Of a stretch of 64,000 bases of DNA, positions 12,428-23,293 are shown piece by piece. Position 1 is the first letter of the stretch. Every line of letters starts with the position of its first letter. Both the position numbers and the translations under genes were made by a program. The stretch is taken from positions 57,339,452 through 57,403,451 of the forward strand of contig NC_063447.1 of NCBI RefSeq assembly GCF_020379485.1. The letters are read 5' to 3'. Origin of the DNA: Brassica napus. Its lineage: Eukaryota; Streptophyta; Magnoliopsida; Brassicales; Brassicaceae. The notes below the pieces were generated by a model. The model ran no database searches. It saw only the letters and a program-made list of their open reading frames with translations, and had not been told where the DNA came from.

Positions 12428-12846
12428 TGATCGGAAGTTCAATCTAGGGAAGGTAAACAATGTGGGCAACGATATCTTTAGAACACAACGATGTAATCAG
12501 TTTCCGGTAGGCAAAAATGGACTTTTATTGATGAATAAGATCGAATACAATGAGTAAAACATGATCGAACGTTACAACGAGATCGTTAAAAGAAAAGATT
12601 AAAGATGGATGAAAACAAGGTCGAAGTATGAGTGTAGCTCTCTCTAGGGTTTTCAACGTGTCCTTTCCTTATGCGTCGATCTCTTCTTATAACGGGCTGC
12701 TCCTGTGATGCTCGCAACCGTTCCGCGATCTCCGGATCTTCGAAGTCTCCGTCTGGAGCTCGCGTGCTCGCTATAAGCTTTAACTCTTCGCTGTCCATTT
12801 ACTTGATCGTGGCCCATTAACGTATTGGCCAAAATTGGTTCCAACA
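12428..12846 (-). repeat. Likely LTR remnant, minus orientation
   Basis: In minus orientation the sequence starts TGTTGGAACC right after a purine-rich tract (AAAAGAGGGAGTGTCGGA) like a polypurine tract. It ends CGATCA, followed by CTATCAAATTC, a weak match to a Copia primer site. Together this suggests an isolated LTR of about 419 bp. There is no second LTR and no coding part nearby. The small ORFs inside are not genes. Confidence 0.4.
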
Positions 12847-13350
12847 TCCGACACTCCCTCTTTTCCAATCGATTTGATTTTTACCTAATGTAGGAGAGTA
12901 AAATGGGGGAGACCAAATAAATCTTTTCACCAGTGACCTGAAAATTGTCCAAATAAGAACATGACATCGTTAAATCTTGTCATGGAAGAGACTCTTTGTC
13001 TTTTTTTTGGCTCATGATATTCGGTAAATAACTTTTCTTTCTCTCGTTCTCCTTTTCTCCACCCCTTTCCTTTTTCTTTTGTTTGAATTATCAGTGTTAG
13101 TTGATTAGAATCAAGTCATCAACTATATGTTAAAAATAGTGAAGAAACAAAAACTTGTTCATCGGCTTGTGTTTGTCTCCGACACCTCCATATCAATGGT
13201 CAAATGTCTTTTTTCCCGTCAAAGTCGATGGCTTTCAGTTTTACCTCCTATATACAGAATCATATCATTTGCAATAAATTTTGAACTTCTTTTTTTTTAT
13301 AAGTTGTGTAAATTATAAATATCTTTTGTTTTTATTTTTAATTATAAATA

Positions 13351-13811
13351 GGGCAAATCTCCAAAATAGCACATTTCTAAGTTTATATCACAAAAATAGC
13401 ACTAAAAAACTAAAATGACCAAAATAGCACCTTTCTAAGTTTATCGTTTGAAAATTTTAACTTTTTTAATTTTTAAAATTTGAAATCTTATCCCCAAAAC
13501 CTCATTTCTCAACTCTAAACCCTAAACCTTAAACTCTAAACCCTAAACCCTAAACCCTAAAATCTAAACCCTAAACCCTAAACTCTAAATCCTAAACCCT
13601 AAACCCTAAACCTTAAACCCTAAATTCTAAACCCTAAACCCTAAACCTTAAACTCTAAACCCTAAACCCTAAATCCTAAACCCCACCCTTTAACTCTAAA
13701 TCCTAAGTTTGTGACTTTGATAAAACATTAAGTGCTATTTTTGTGACTTTTGACCTTGAGTGCTAGTTTGGGAACAAAAACTTAATTTATTGCTATTTTT
13801 GTCTTTTTCTC
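13351..13811. mobile_element. Mutator-like MITE with 9-bp target duplication
   Basis: 461 bp bounded by a perfect 9-bp direct repeat TTATAAATA (13342-13350 and 13812-13820). The left end GGGCAAATCTCCAAAATAGC is loosely mirrored by the right end (TGCTATTTTTGTCTTTTTCTC). A 9-bp duplication is the mark of Mutator-like transposons. It has no transposase and carries a telomere-like repeat array in its middle. Confidence 0.75.
13513..13706 (+). repeat. Interstitial telomere-like array (CCCTAAA)n
   Basis: About 25 units of the plant telomere heptamer CCCTAAA or close variants (CCTTAAA, CTCTAAA, TCCTAAA). It is degenerate and lies inside the Mutator-like MITE, so it is not a chromosome end. Confidence 0.93.
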
Positions 13812-13820
13812 TTATAAATA

Positions 13821-14188
13821 TCTTCAAGAGAAATTAATATCGAGTCTTTTATATAAAAGTGACGTCATATTTAAAAAGACTGTAACCCCTTTGATTTTTC
13901 AGTCTCAATCCTCAAAGTTCACATTCACACACAGACAAAGTAAAAAATTCGTACCATCTTTGCTTTTTCTTTAATTTTCTTTATTTTCCTCTTGCACTTT
14001 CCACGCATTAATACACCAAAGAAAAAATATTTCCACAAAACAATCTCACACATCTCTCTCTACCAGGAATAACACTCGTTTCTTGATCTTTCAAGAGCTC
14101 AGTAATTCTGTATAACCTGAATAACCTCTCTTTTGTTTTGTGTGTTCTCGTAATATAAGCTCATAATCCTATACTTGTATAACATGTG
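13821..14188 (+). promoter_or_regulatory. CLE42 upstream region
   Basis: The space between the MITE and the CLE42 start. TATATAAAAG near 13850 could be a TATA box, which would give a 5' leader of about 300 bases rich in CT and CA. The MITE lies roughly 380 bp from the start codon. No experimental signal can be read here. Confidence 0.35.
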
Positions 14189-14446
14189 ATGCGATCTCCT
14201 CACATCATCGTTTCACTTGTTCTCTTCTTCTTCTTTTCTCTAATCCTCCAAACCCATCAGAGAACCATTGATCAAACTCACCGGGTTGGCTCGCACGTCA
14301 ATGATGTGGCGGTGACTTCGCCGGAAGGGAGAAGAAGAGAGAGCTTTTGGGTTCGGCGGCCGATGACCACATGGCGGAAGGGGAAGATGCTCAATGACAG
14401 TGAACATGGAGTCCCAAGTGGTCCGAATCCCATCTCCAATAGGTAG
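14189..14446 (+). CDS. CLE42: CLE42 peptide precursor (TDIF-type CLE)
   Basis: Intronless, 85 residues. The first ATG is at 14189 (the GTG three bases earlier is out). Residues 1-22 form a hydrophobic signal peptide (RSPHIIVSLVLFFFFSLIL), followed by a variable basic region and the C-terminal CLE motif HGVPSGPNPISN with one extra Arg. That dodecapeptide is the CLE42 form of tracheary element differentiation inhibitory factor; CLE41 and CLE44 carry HEVPSGPNPISN. The processed peptide acts outside the cell through the receptor kinase PXY/TDR to keep cambial cells dividing and to block xylem differentiation, and CLE42 also promotes axillary buds. In Arabidopsis CLE42 is At2g34925, between EDA18 and VSR5, as here. 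The known pattern is Pro hydroxylation within the motif. Very sure. Confidence 0.95.
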   Translation: MRSPHIIVSLVLFFFFSLILQTHQRTIDQTHRVGSHVNDVAVTSPEGRRRESFWVRRPMTTWRKGKMLNDSEHGVPSGPNPISNR

Positions 14447-14781
14447 AACCGTATAATCTTATATTATTAGAGAGATTATTATATGGATATTTTGCCTTGT
14501 AGTTTAGTATAGCTTTTTGCTTATGAGGTCGCACGGACATAAGTCATCGAAATGTTACTTGTTGTCTGTTAATTCAAAGTTTGGAAATTCTAATTTTGCA
14601 GGTGATATTGTTTTGTGGGAGTTACGTGGAAAATAATATATCTCACTGTAATTTAAGTATACGAAATTTGACTTCACATGTGTGTTAAAGTCTAATCACA
14701 GTGGTTTGAGTTTGTGCAGTGATTACTCACTCGAAATGCATTTGTGAGAAACTACTTTTTATTATAAAAAAAATTGATCAC

Positions 14782-14895
14782 TCAGACGATGATTAACCCA
14801 GAGTTTTTTAGAGTAGAGCTCTTAGCGGAAGTTAAGAAATTGTTTCTTAACTTCCGCTAAGAACATCATCCTAATAACCTCGGATTAATCATGCT
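14782..14895. mobile_element. Small Tourist-like MITE
   Basis: Ends GATGATTAACCC and GGATTAATCATGC are near inverse copies. Inside is an almost perfect hairpin: GTTAAGAAATTGTTTCTTAAC flanked by CTCTTAGCGGAA and TTCCGCTAAGAAC. It shares end sequences with the MITEs at 4653 and 51519. Confidence 0.6.
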
Positions 14896-15801
14896 ATCAA
14901 CTCCTAGAATTACAATGTGGAACCCTACAGTACTGCATAAACACACGGTACCAATAAGAGTAAACCGAGATTATTTGATACTGATAATTTGTTTTTAGAT
15001 TAGTATTATATATATATTTTGGGTCAAATTATTTTACATATATTATAAAAATGAAATTATGCAAAGTAGCAGAAAAAAACAATTTAAAGACCAAACATAC
15101 ATCCACATGTCGGGGGATCAATGCGTGTAGAAACAAATATACACACACATGCATAAACATATATAGACAGACGTGCTTATGAAGGGTTTGGACCGTTTTC
15201 CACATTCAGAGTTACACACTTTGTGCTTTTATTTATTTTTATTGCTAGCGAATTTTCACTCTCTCATGCAAAGATGGCCTGACTATACGACTATACGTAA
15301 GTTTATATATACTTGTTAAGATGCTCTTAATAATTCTAGTTCTAGCCTATACATATACATAGTTTCACTTTGTGAAGATAAAAATTGGATATTCTAAGCA
15401 CAACTCACCCCGGTTTAAGTTAAGAGAATATAAGGCAGTCTCTGTTACAATTATTTCGGTACAAGTGGCATTTAATAATCACCAACCAATCATGCATGTA
15501 TCCATACACATTAACTTGATTTGATATAGTTATAAATATATAGTACGTCGGTGACATGCATCGCGAACCTGCATTGATGTTGTTTTATGAAAGCTAAGTG
15601 ATGATGAGTAGTATTGAATAGTACTGTATACTTTTGTTTGAGTTAAGATCTTATTATTATAGGTAACTCTAGTATCTATAGAAATTATGGATCATGACAA
15701 ATACTGGATTTTCGATCTAATATTATTGCAGTTATAGTTAGTACTAAGTAATGAACGAATCAATGCAATTGAAAGATCAGAAATATAGAAATATATATAT
15801 A

Positions 15802-15835
15802 CTAGATGATAACCATCACGTATGCGCGAATGAGT
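15802..15835 (-). mobile_element. Helitron 3' terminus, reversed
   Basis: On the minus strand this reads GCGCATACGTG, a short stem-loop, then ATGGTTATCATCTAG, and the next base is T. The hairpin about 11 bases before CTAG followed by T is the Helitron 3' signature. I could not find the matching 5' end further right, so only the terminus is called. Confidence 0.5.
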
Positions 15836-16828
15836 TTTTTTTTATATTAATATTTGTTTATTAAATGGTTTTAACATTTTGCAACACTACAACTTTTATC
15901 GAATGTAAAATGCGAATACAAATGTTGGTCTATTGAATGTATCAGCCTTGTTGAAAAGTTAACATATTACAACTCAATTTAATTATTTTTAAGATTTCAT
16001 ATGCACAAAATGAAATTAAGTTTTGCGGCTGACATAAATCACTAAAACTAGATAGACAATATCGATTGTAAAATGACGAAAATAAATTAGGTTTTCTGCT
16101 CTCGATTTGTTTACTATTGACTCTGCATAAACGATTTCATTTTCTACCCCCATAAAATTGTGCTTTCGTTCTCGATTTTTTTTCATTGATATGAGTTTTT
16201 TTTTAATTTATTCTATGAATTCGATGAATTACATAAGTGTCAATTTTAAAAAGATGGACATCTGTAAAAATTAGTTCTACTCGAGATACATATCTACGAA
16301 TCAATTTTTGGAAGAAAACCACTAGCAAACTCTATTCACAGGTTAGCGTTCAAATCTAATATATCAAGCTGTTATAGAACATAAGTGCAGACTCGAAATA
16401 TAAATGTTTGTCTCGTATATATTCACCAATTCGGTGTGAAAATCATCTAATTCTAGAATAGAAAAAAAAATTACTTATTTTATTAACCTACACTTTTGAG
16501 GTTTAGTTACTTAAGAGTATCCCGATAAAAAACATATACCATTCTAGTATATGTTAAATATGTATAAACTAAGAACTGTTTAATTTATTAAATGATAAAC
16601 CATAAAAATTATAATAAATAATTCAAATATCTCATTCTTACAATTATAATACCCGTATAGGGTATTAATATCTATATATGGTATTAGGGAGACACGGATA
16701 TTAGACGAATGAGTAAATCTCTCATTCTTCGAACAAACTCAAAACAAGGTGATTTTAATCTTGTCATGATATTTTATTATAAGTTTTTTAGGAATAAAAA
16801 TCAAAAATAAATTATTTAATCTGAATAA

Positions 16829-16887
<59 letters not shown>
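16829..16887. repeat. (AT)n microsatellite
   Basis: Two adjoining TA runs broken by one AAAT. A further shorter (AT)n lies at 17142-17170 and another at 17407-17423. Length will vary between individuals. The ORF across it is an artefact. Confidence 0.9.
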
Positions 16888-17138
16888 ATGCTTCCAATAT
16901 TAAAAATCACTTCGATTTGAAAAAGTATATTTATGAGATTCTCAGAATCAAATAACATATTAGAAACCACATACTTAAAAAATAATTTGTATACAAAAAG
17001 TCTATACATTAATAGAGTAAGCACATAAATCAAAATCAAAACCTTTTGTTAATTTACAATCATGTTTTTGGTAAATAAATCAAAACAGTCATTTTATTTA
17101 TTTTATATGGTATATAATTAAAATTTAGTGATATTGAC

Positions 17139-17174
<36 letters not shown>

Positions 17175-18564
17175 TTAATATAAATATTTATTATTGACAA
17201 TTTTTACTCATATGATTTTATTAACATTTATATATTTCCTGTAACAAAAATTTAAACTGTGAATCACACAACTTTTAATGTGAAATTTTTCAATACAAAT
17301 TTCAAAATTAAAATATTAAAATATCAATAATTTTTCAAAGCAAATTTTGAAATTAACTTATTTATATATTTTGGTATAGTATATAATTCCATTTAAATGA
17401 TATTAATATATATATATATATAATATTAATATCTATTAATGAGACTTCATATTCATACGATTTATAATCATTTGTATCTTGCTTAAACAAAAAAAAATTA
17501 AACCATTGATCACAAAATTTTCAATGTGAGACTTTTACCATTTTTAGTAATTTATAGTCGTTTTCAAAAATTCAAAATATAACATAAGAGAAAAAATCTA
17601 TTTTTTTATTATATGCTTAATGTGATTGTTTATTTTTTAATAATATTAAATTAAACAATAAAGAGAGATGATACAAAAATTGTGATCAAATATGTATTAT
17701 TCATAATAATTAATTGTCATGTATATTATTCATATTAGGTCATTCTGTAACTTTTATTTAAGAAAAAAAAGAATATTCTTTTTATACTACTAATCAATTT
17801 GATAGTTAGTTTAATAAAAAAATATAATATATATTTATATGGACTAATTTATTTTTCTAAGAATTCTAAGAATTATCTTATTGATGACACATGGCTACGA
17901 AAACATGTTGTAATGCTCCATGATTAATATATACGGGATGTGGTTATTCTCTTAGATTAGTTTAAAATTTTGTCAAACTTAGACATGGTATTTAGTCTTT
18001 GGTTCAGTTTACTTTAGTATACCAAAACATGCTTAGTAATGTAAGTTTGTCTCGGTTAGAGAATTTGTTTTTTTTTTTCAAGAAAGAGCATCTTCAAAAA
18101 GACTCTCTATTATAGAGTTTTACAAATTCTATATTTGAAATTTTAAGGTGTTCTTCTCCAAAAACAAAACTTCAAATTTAACTTCTAAATTATTTGTAAT
18201 TTACAGTATGCTCTTTATATTTGTCATAATTAATATAAATCCATAAAACTTTTATAGATAACTAGCGCATATATAAAATATTATAGTAATATTAATTAAT
18301 AAAAAATTTATATTAAAATATAAAATTATAAATAGAAATACATAATTAAATATTAAACTGCAAGCAAAATACCATATTATTACATAAAATTATTTTTTTA
18401 ATGCTCCATTTTTTATTACAAAAAGTTTGTTTGGAAAATATTTTAGAAGTTCCGGAGAAAATTTACTGGACTATTATTGTTGTTGTAATATTTAAACTTG
18501 TGTAATAATTATGTCTTCATGTATCTTTTTTAAACAATTTCTATTAAATATTCTTGTTTTCTAA

Positions 18565-20825
18565 TCTATGCTATTAAAAGGGAAAGAGTGTTAAAAATCT
18601 ACTTAAAAAAAGTTGTTAGACCATTTCATTAACTATTTATTATATTTTGGCCTCACCTAATTAATAAGTATTTATTATATTCTGATCCTATAATTAATTA
18701 CTTTAACTTTATACAATTAATTACTCTAACTAATACGATTAACAGGATTATATTCTCCAATCTAACAGAGTTTTCTTTTCTCTTTTGTTGGTTGCTTTCC
18801 GATTCGAACTGAATCTTTTGCGTTTGAATCAGATAAAAAAATCCGACTTAGATTTGTTCAAAGTTTGAATCTGTTTTTGTTTTTTTGTTTCGCTTTCGGC
18901 TTTCCTCTTCACCTGGTTATTCATTTGGTTAATGAAAATTCGGATGGTTATATCAACCGGTTTCTCTTCCTCTGCGTTCATTCTCGATCTTCTCTTTCTG
19001 AGAAAGTTATATTCTTCACTGTCCCGTTGATGTGGGCGTAATAGGTTAGGAATAGGTGAAGCTTTTCTTTGGATCAATAAGATTGAGGTGTTGTTCTTGA
19101 AGATTAAACTTGGTTGGTGACTTAAGAAACCATGATTGGCCTTGATTTGTTCCTGTGGAAGGAGCTTTGTGATGGTGATGATGCTCAGGCGAGCCACGCG
19201 GCGGCACTCATGCAGACCGTTAGACTATTTTTCCCCTCACATTGTCAACATTGGTGGGCTTTAGTTCAATCAAAATGTAAATGGGGTCGAATTGTGCTTT
19301 TCCGAATCATCACTTTGTATGTTTCATTGAAATGAAACACGTTACAAAACAAGTCGATGACAGAGAAAAAATCAGCTCCGTAAAGGATATTAATTTATTC
19401 CGAGAGACCATATAGTGTTTTAGACATAAATTTTAAGAAGACCTACTGGTCTGTAAAAAAATAATAATGTATTTTTAACATAAGGTCATAATACTTATGT
19501 TGTCTAATACCATATACAGTAACTTCATAAGCAAAACAATTTATGGTAAATATAAAAAAAACATTACTTTAATTGTAAAACGTATGAGGTTATATTTTAT
19601 AGTAAATAAAAAAAAATTTAAAACATTAAGTTATATTTGATAAAAGATATTAATTCAACTGAATAATAAATTTGAATTTTTACATACTATCATATAAGTA
19701 AATATTTATAGTAATAATAACTAATTTAATTTATAAAAAACATTGATAAATTAGGTTAATATGTATTCACATAACAGAGATAAAATTGATTAATATTTAT
19801 ATTAGTTGATTATATATTATATATATAATTGATTAGTCTATTTTTATCCTCATATATTTATATTTTAATTTAATTATAGTATTTTTAAAATATAATATTA
19901 TAAAAATAAATATTATTAAAAGATAATCATTCTAAAACTACTATAAAAATTAATTAGACTTATGTATAACTATTTATTATTTTATCGTAATATTAATCAT
20001 TATAATCACACAATATTTTAAATAAATCATATATTACTCTTCATTTTATGTTATAGACTTCTTTCTAAAGATATTTTATCACCGAACTATATATTTGGAC
20101 TTAACTATATATTTGAAATTTTTGGTTATAATTCGTGTCAATTCCTTACGAGTTCGGAGAGGTTTGGGTCAATAATTTAAATACCTGTTATTTTAGGTAT
20201 GTAATGGGTCTGGATCGGTTTGACTATTTAAGACCCGGAGAAGATTCGAAGTACCCAAAAAACCCGAGAATACTGAAACACGAAAATACCTAAAACGTAA
20301 ACAAATGTCTGAAAATATTCAAATACCCAAAAACCCCAAAATTTTATCCGTAATCTGCTCGAAGAACCAAAAAGTACCCAATTCTAAATACTCAAAATAT
20401 TTCTTACAAATTTGAAAGATTACCCAAAACCCGAACTATAACTGAAAACCTGAACCCAAAACTTAAAAAAATCGGTACTACCAAAACATATCTGAAATAC
20501 CTAATGTAGCACATACACGCGGGTCTCGGATAGCATCCTGACTCGAACACATACCCGCGGGTTCAAGAAAAACTTAATAGGCACTTTGCCATAGATCCGG
20601 AACCGATCGAACATGTATTTTTGGGCGGTTTCGGTTTGAATTTTTGGGTCTAGATTAAACAGTGAGGCCTAAAAAAATCACTTAAGAATGTATATAAAAA
20701 ATTTATGCTTCGATAGTTACAATTTTGTAATATAATAATGTACAAAAATTCCAAAATACTAATTCATTCCAAAATTTGTTTATAATTCAAAAAAACTTGC
20801 GCTTCAAGTGCGGGTCAATATTTAG
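18565..20825 (+). mobile_element. Non-autonomous Helitron
   Basis: The 5' end TCTATGCTATTAAAAGGGAA matches the common Brassicaceae Helitron start, preceded by A. The 3' end has a short stem-loop (GCGCTTCAAGTGC), then GGGTCAATATTTAG followed by T. Length is 2.26 kb. Insertion between A and T without target duplication is typical. No Rep/helicase is seen. A 122-codon open stretch at 18829-19197 on the minus strand has no recognisable domain. Confidence 0.7.
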
Positions 20826-21375
20826 TTCTACTTTTAAAATATTATAAATCTTATTTTAATTTTAAAAAAACTATGTGTAAAATTGAAATTTATAAAATAA
20901 ATTTAAAATATTTAAAATATACAAAAGTTTTAAAGATTAAAACTATGAATGAAAAAATACTTAATAATCATAAATGTGAGATATAATTAATTATAAGGAC
21001 CAAGATGCAAATAAAAAGATGAAACTTCAAATTTAGAGTTTTGAATAGTGAAACTTCATAGTCCTTATAATTAATTATATCTCACATTTATGAAGACATA
21101 ACAATTACACAAATTTAAATATTACAACAACACTAATTATCAGGGAAGTTTGATCTGAAACCTTCAAAATTTTCAAATATTATTTTTATTTGTATTTTGG
21201 TTCCTACAATCACACATCACTTTTATGATTTATAAATATTTTCTCGTTTATTGTTTTAATCCTTAAAAAAATATATCTCATAAATATTTTAAATTTTGTT
21301 TACAGTTTTAAATTTTACACATAAAATTAAATAAAACTTTAAAATAAGATTTAAAATATTTTAAACTAGATTTAG
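20820..21375. repeat. Second foldback with an internal 33-bp perfect palindrome
   Basis: 20826-21012 and 21184-21375 are diverged inverse copies. Inside lies a perfect 33-bp inverted repeat (20968-21000 and 21061-21093) with a 60-base loop. A direct repeat of about 88 bp (21097-21185 and 21434-21522) brackets the right arm. AT-rich and non-coding. Confidence 0.75.
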
Positions 21376-22215
21376 ACAACAATAATATACAAAATAAACT
21401 TAACAAAAAATGATTAAAAAAATTACATAAAGACATAACTATTACACAAATTTAAATATTACAACAAAACTAATAGTCAAGTAAGTTTGATCCGGAACCT
21501 TCAAAATTTTCAAATATTATCCAAATTTTTGTGTGTAACTGAAGACGGTTGTTGTTGTTGTTGTTTTTGATGTTTTTTCGTACAATTCTTTCTTGTTCAT
21601 ATCGAATATATTCATGAGTATTAATATTATCGAAAAGAAATTAGTTTTTTAGCAATATTTTATGTTTCTCTTTTACTTTTTTGTTCCGATCTAATGTATA
21701 TATAAGTATCAATATCACCCGATTTCAACAACTTTTAGCTCGTAATCTACAAAGTAAAAATGAGGAGAGCCATTTTTACTTCAAAATGCACTAATAGATC
21801 ATATATGCATTACGAAAATCATTTTATGGAATAATATGTTTGAAGTTTAATATTAATTAAATTATTTTTATTTAAATTTTTATATTTTAATATAATATTT
21901 TATTAATTAATATTATTGTAATATGTTTATATATGTGATAGGTATTTATAAGAGTTTTATGAATTCAAATTAGTTATGACAAATATAAAGACCATATTAT
22001 AAAATACAAATAATTTTGAAGTTGAGTTTAAAGTTTTATTTTTGGAGAAGAACACCTTTAAACTTCAAATATAGAGTTTTGAAAACTTCAAAATAGAGTT
22101 TATTTTTAGAGATGCTCTTAAAACTCTAAATTTGAAGTTTTGAAGTTTTTTTTTGGAAAGCATAAAAATCTATATTTGAAGTTATAGAGTTTCTTTTGGA
22201 GATGCTCTGAATACG

Positions 22216-23293
22216 GTGGATTATTTATCCACTAAAATATAGCTACTACACATGAATTTGTCAATATATTTTTCAAAACGATCTACTGCATGCTAAAAAG
22301 TAGATAAAACTAGAAAAGATAAAGATAAAAAGGGCACAATGAAATAAAAGGAAATCCGAAACGGCATAGTTTTGGGTGTAAAGGAAGAGAAGACAGTCCT
22401 AGCATCCAAAGTTGCATTGAACCATCATTTTCTTACTTTTCCCTCATCTTACATATCTAAATCCTTTTATCCATTTTTGATAATAACAAACTAATAATAT
22501 ATTTTCTTTTATAATATTCACTAATCATATACTAACATTTAAAATATCGATTTACATATACTCAACAGTAAATAGAGTTTTGGTGAGCATAACTTGTAGA
22601 AAACGGAGAAAGCAAAGTAGTGGTTTTATTACACCATAATACAAAAGAACTTCCTTCAGGCCCATAAACAAAGCGCCAAGTGTCAGCTTTTTAAGCTATT
22701 TAAAAAGCTCTTATTACCGACGTACATTTACCCTACAAGTTACATTTGAATAATAAAGCAGAAGAGATGGTGATGGTAGCCACACCTTTTTTTCTGTGTG
22801 CAAACTAATAACTATAACCAACACTTTGTTTTCTTCAATTTGTTAAAGAGTTAAAACGTTATTAATTTTCGCCTTGGAAAAGATCTTATGTCTTTTAACT
22901 CTGTAAGCTTCCAAAGCCAAACTCGTTCTTGCTTAAGCAACCTAGCTATTTCAATTGTTTAAAATTTAACCAATTCAGAAAGTATTTTGTGGGACAACAA
23001 CCACTCGTCACCGAAGTACTTCCCAGCAAATTCAAAATGGGCTTCGTAGGCCCATAAAGTAAACCTTCCAAATAATTTGTCGTTAATTATTGGCCAGAAA
23101 TAATCTCTAGAAAATAAAATAATGAATGATGAAACAGAGAGGTTCGGACAATTTCGTAGTTGCAGAGTCATGGTAGCTCCGCTGACTCTACCAAGTCGTC
23201 CTCTCTTCCGTATTCATTAGCTTCATGTTAGAAGCGGATAACCTTGACTCTACTTGAGACACAACGAGTTCTGTTGCTGTCAGGAAGTGAACA
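22216..23293 (+). promoter_or_regulatory. VSR5 upstream region
   Basis: About 1.1 kb between the MITE-like repeats and the VSR5 start. It should contain the promoter and leader. A 70-codon open stretch on the minus strand (22959-23171) has no domain and is not called. Confidence 0.4.

Larger units (their letters stand above)
14447..18086. other. Gene-poor AT-rich region downstream of CLE42
   Basis: Over 3.6 kb without a supportable gene. It holds a MITE near 14.8 kb, a reversed Helitron terminus at 15802, (AT)n tracts at about 16.83-16.89 and 17.14-17.17 kb, and otherwise AT-rich DNA. The LRR gene recalled at this position in Arabidopsis (At2g34930) is not visible. Confidence 0.6.
18087..22113. 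mobile_element. 4-kb foldback element with about 330-bp terminal inverted repeats
   Basis: The left arm, about 18087-18425, starts AGAGCATCTTC and includes GGTGTTCTTCTCCAAAAA. The right arm, about 21800-22113, is its inverse copy and ends GATGCTCT. Matching blocks occur in the same order over the whole arm with perhaps 80-85% identity by eye. A further partial copy of the same end lies at 22114-22210. Between the arms are a Helitron and a second foldback. There is no transposase. Long-arm non-autonomous DNA transposon fits best; the superfamily is unknown, and a GAA beside both outer ends is too short to prove a target duplication. Confidence 0.65.

Noticed and set aside
13513..13706. CCCTAAA repeats as a chromosome end
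   Set aside because: The array is degenerate, under 200 bp, flanked by unique genes on both sides and enclosed in a transposon with target duplication.
16829..17170. (AT)n tracts as an origin or centromere sign
   Set aside because: Short microsatellites are common in plant intergenic DNA; nothing else supports such a role.
18829..19197. 122-codon ORF within the Helitron
   Set aside because: Lys/Gln-rich low-complexity translation with no match I recognise; probably chance.
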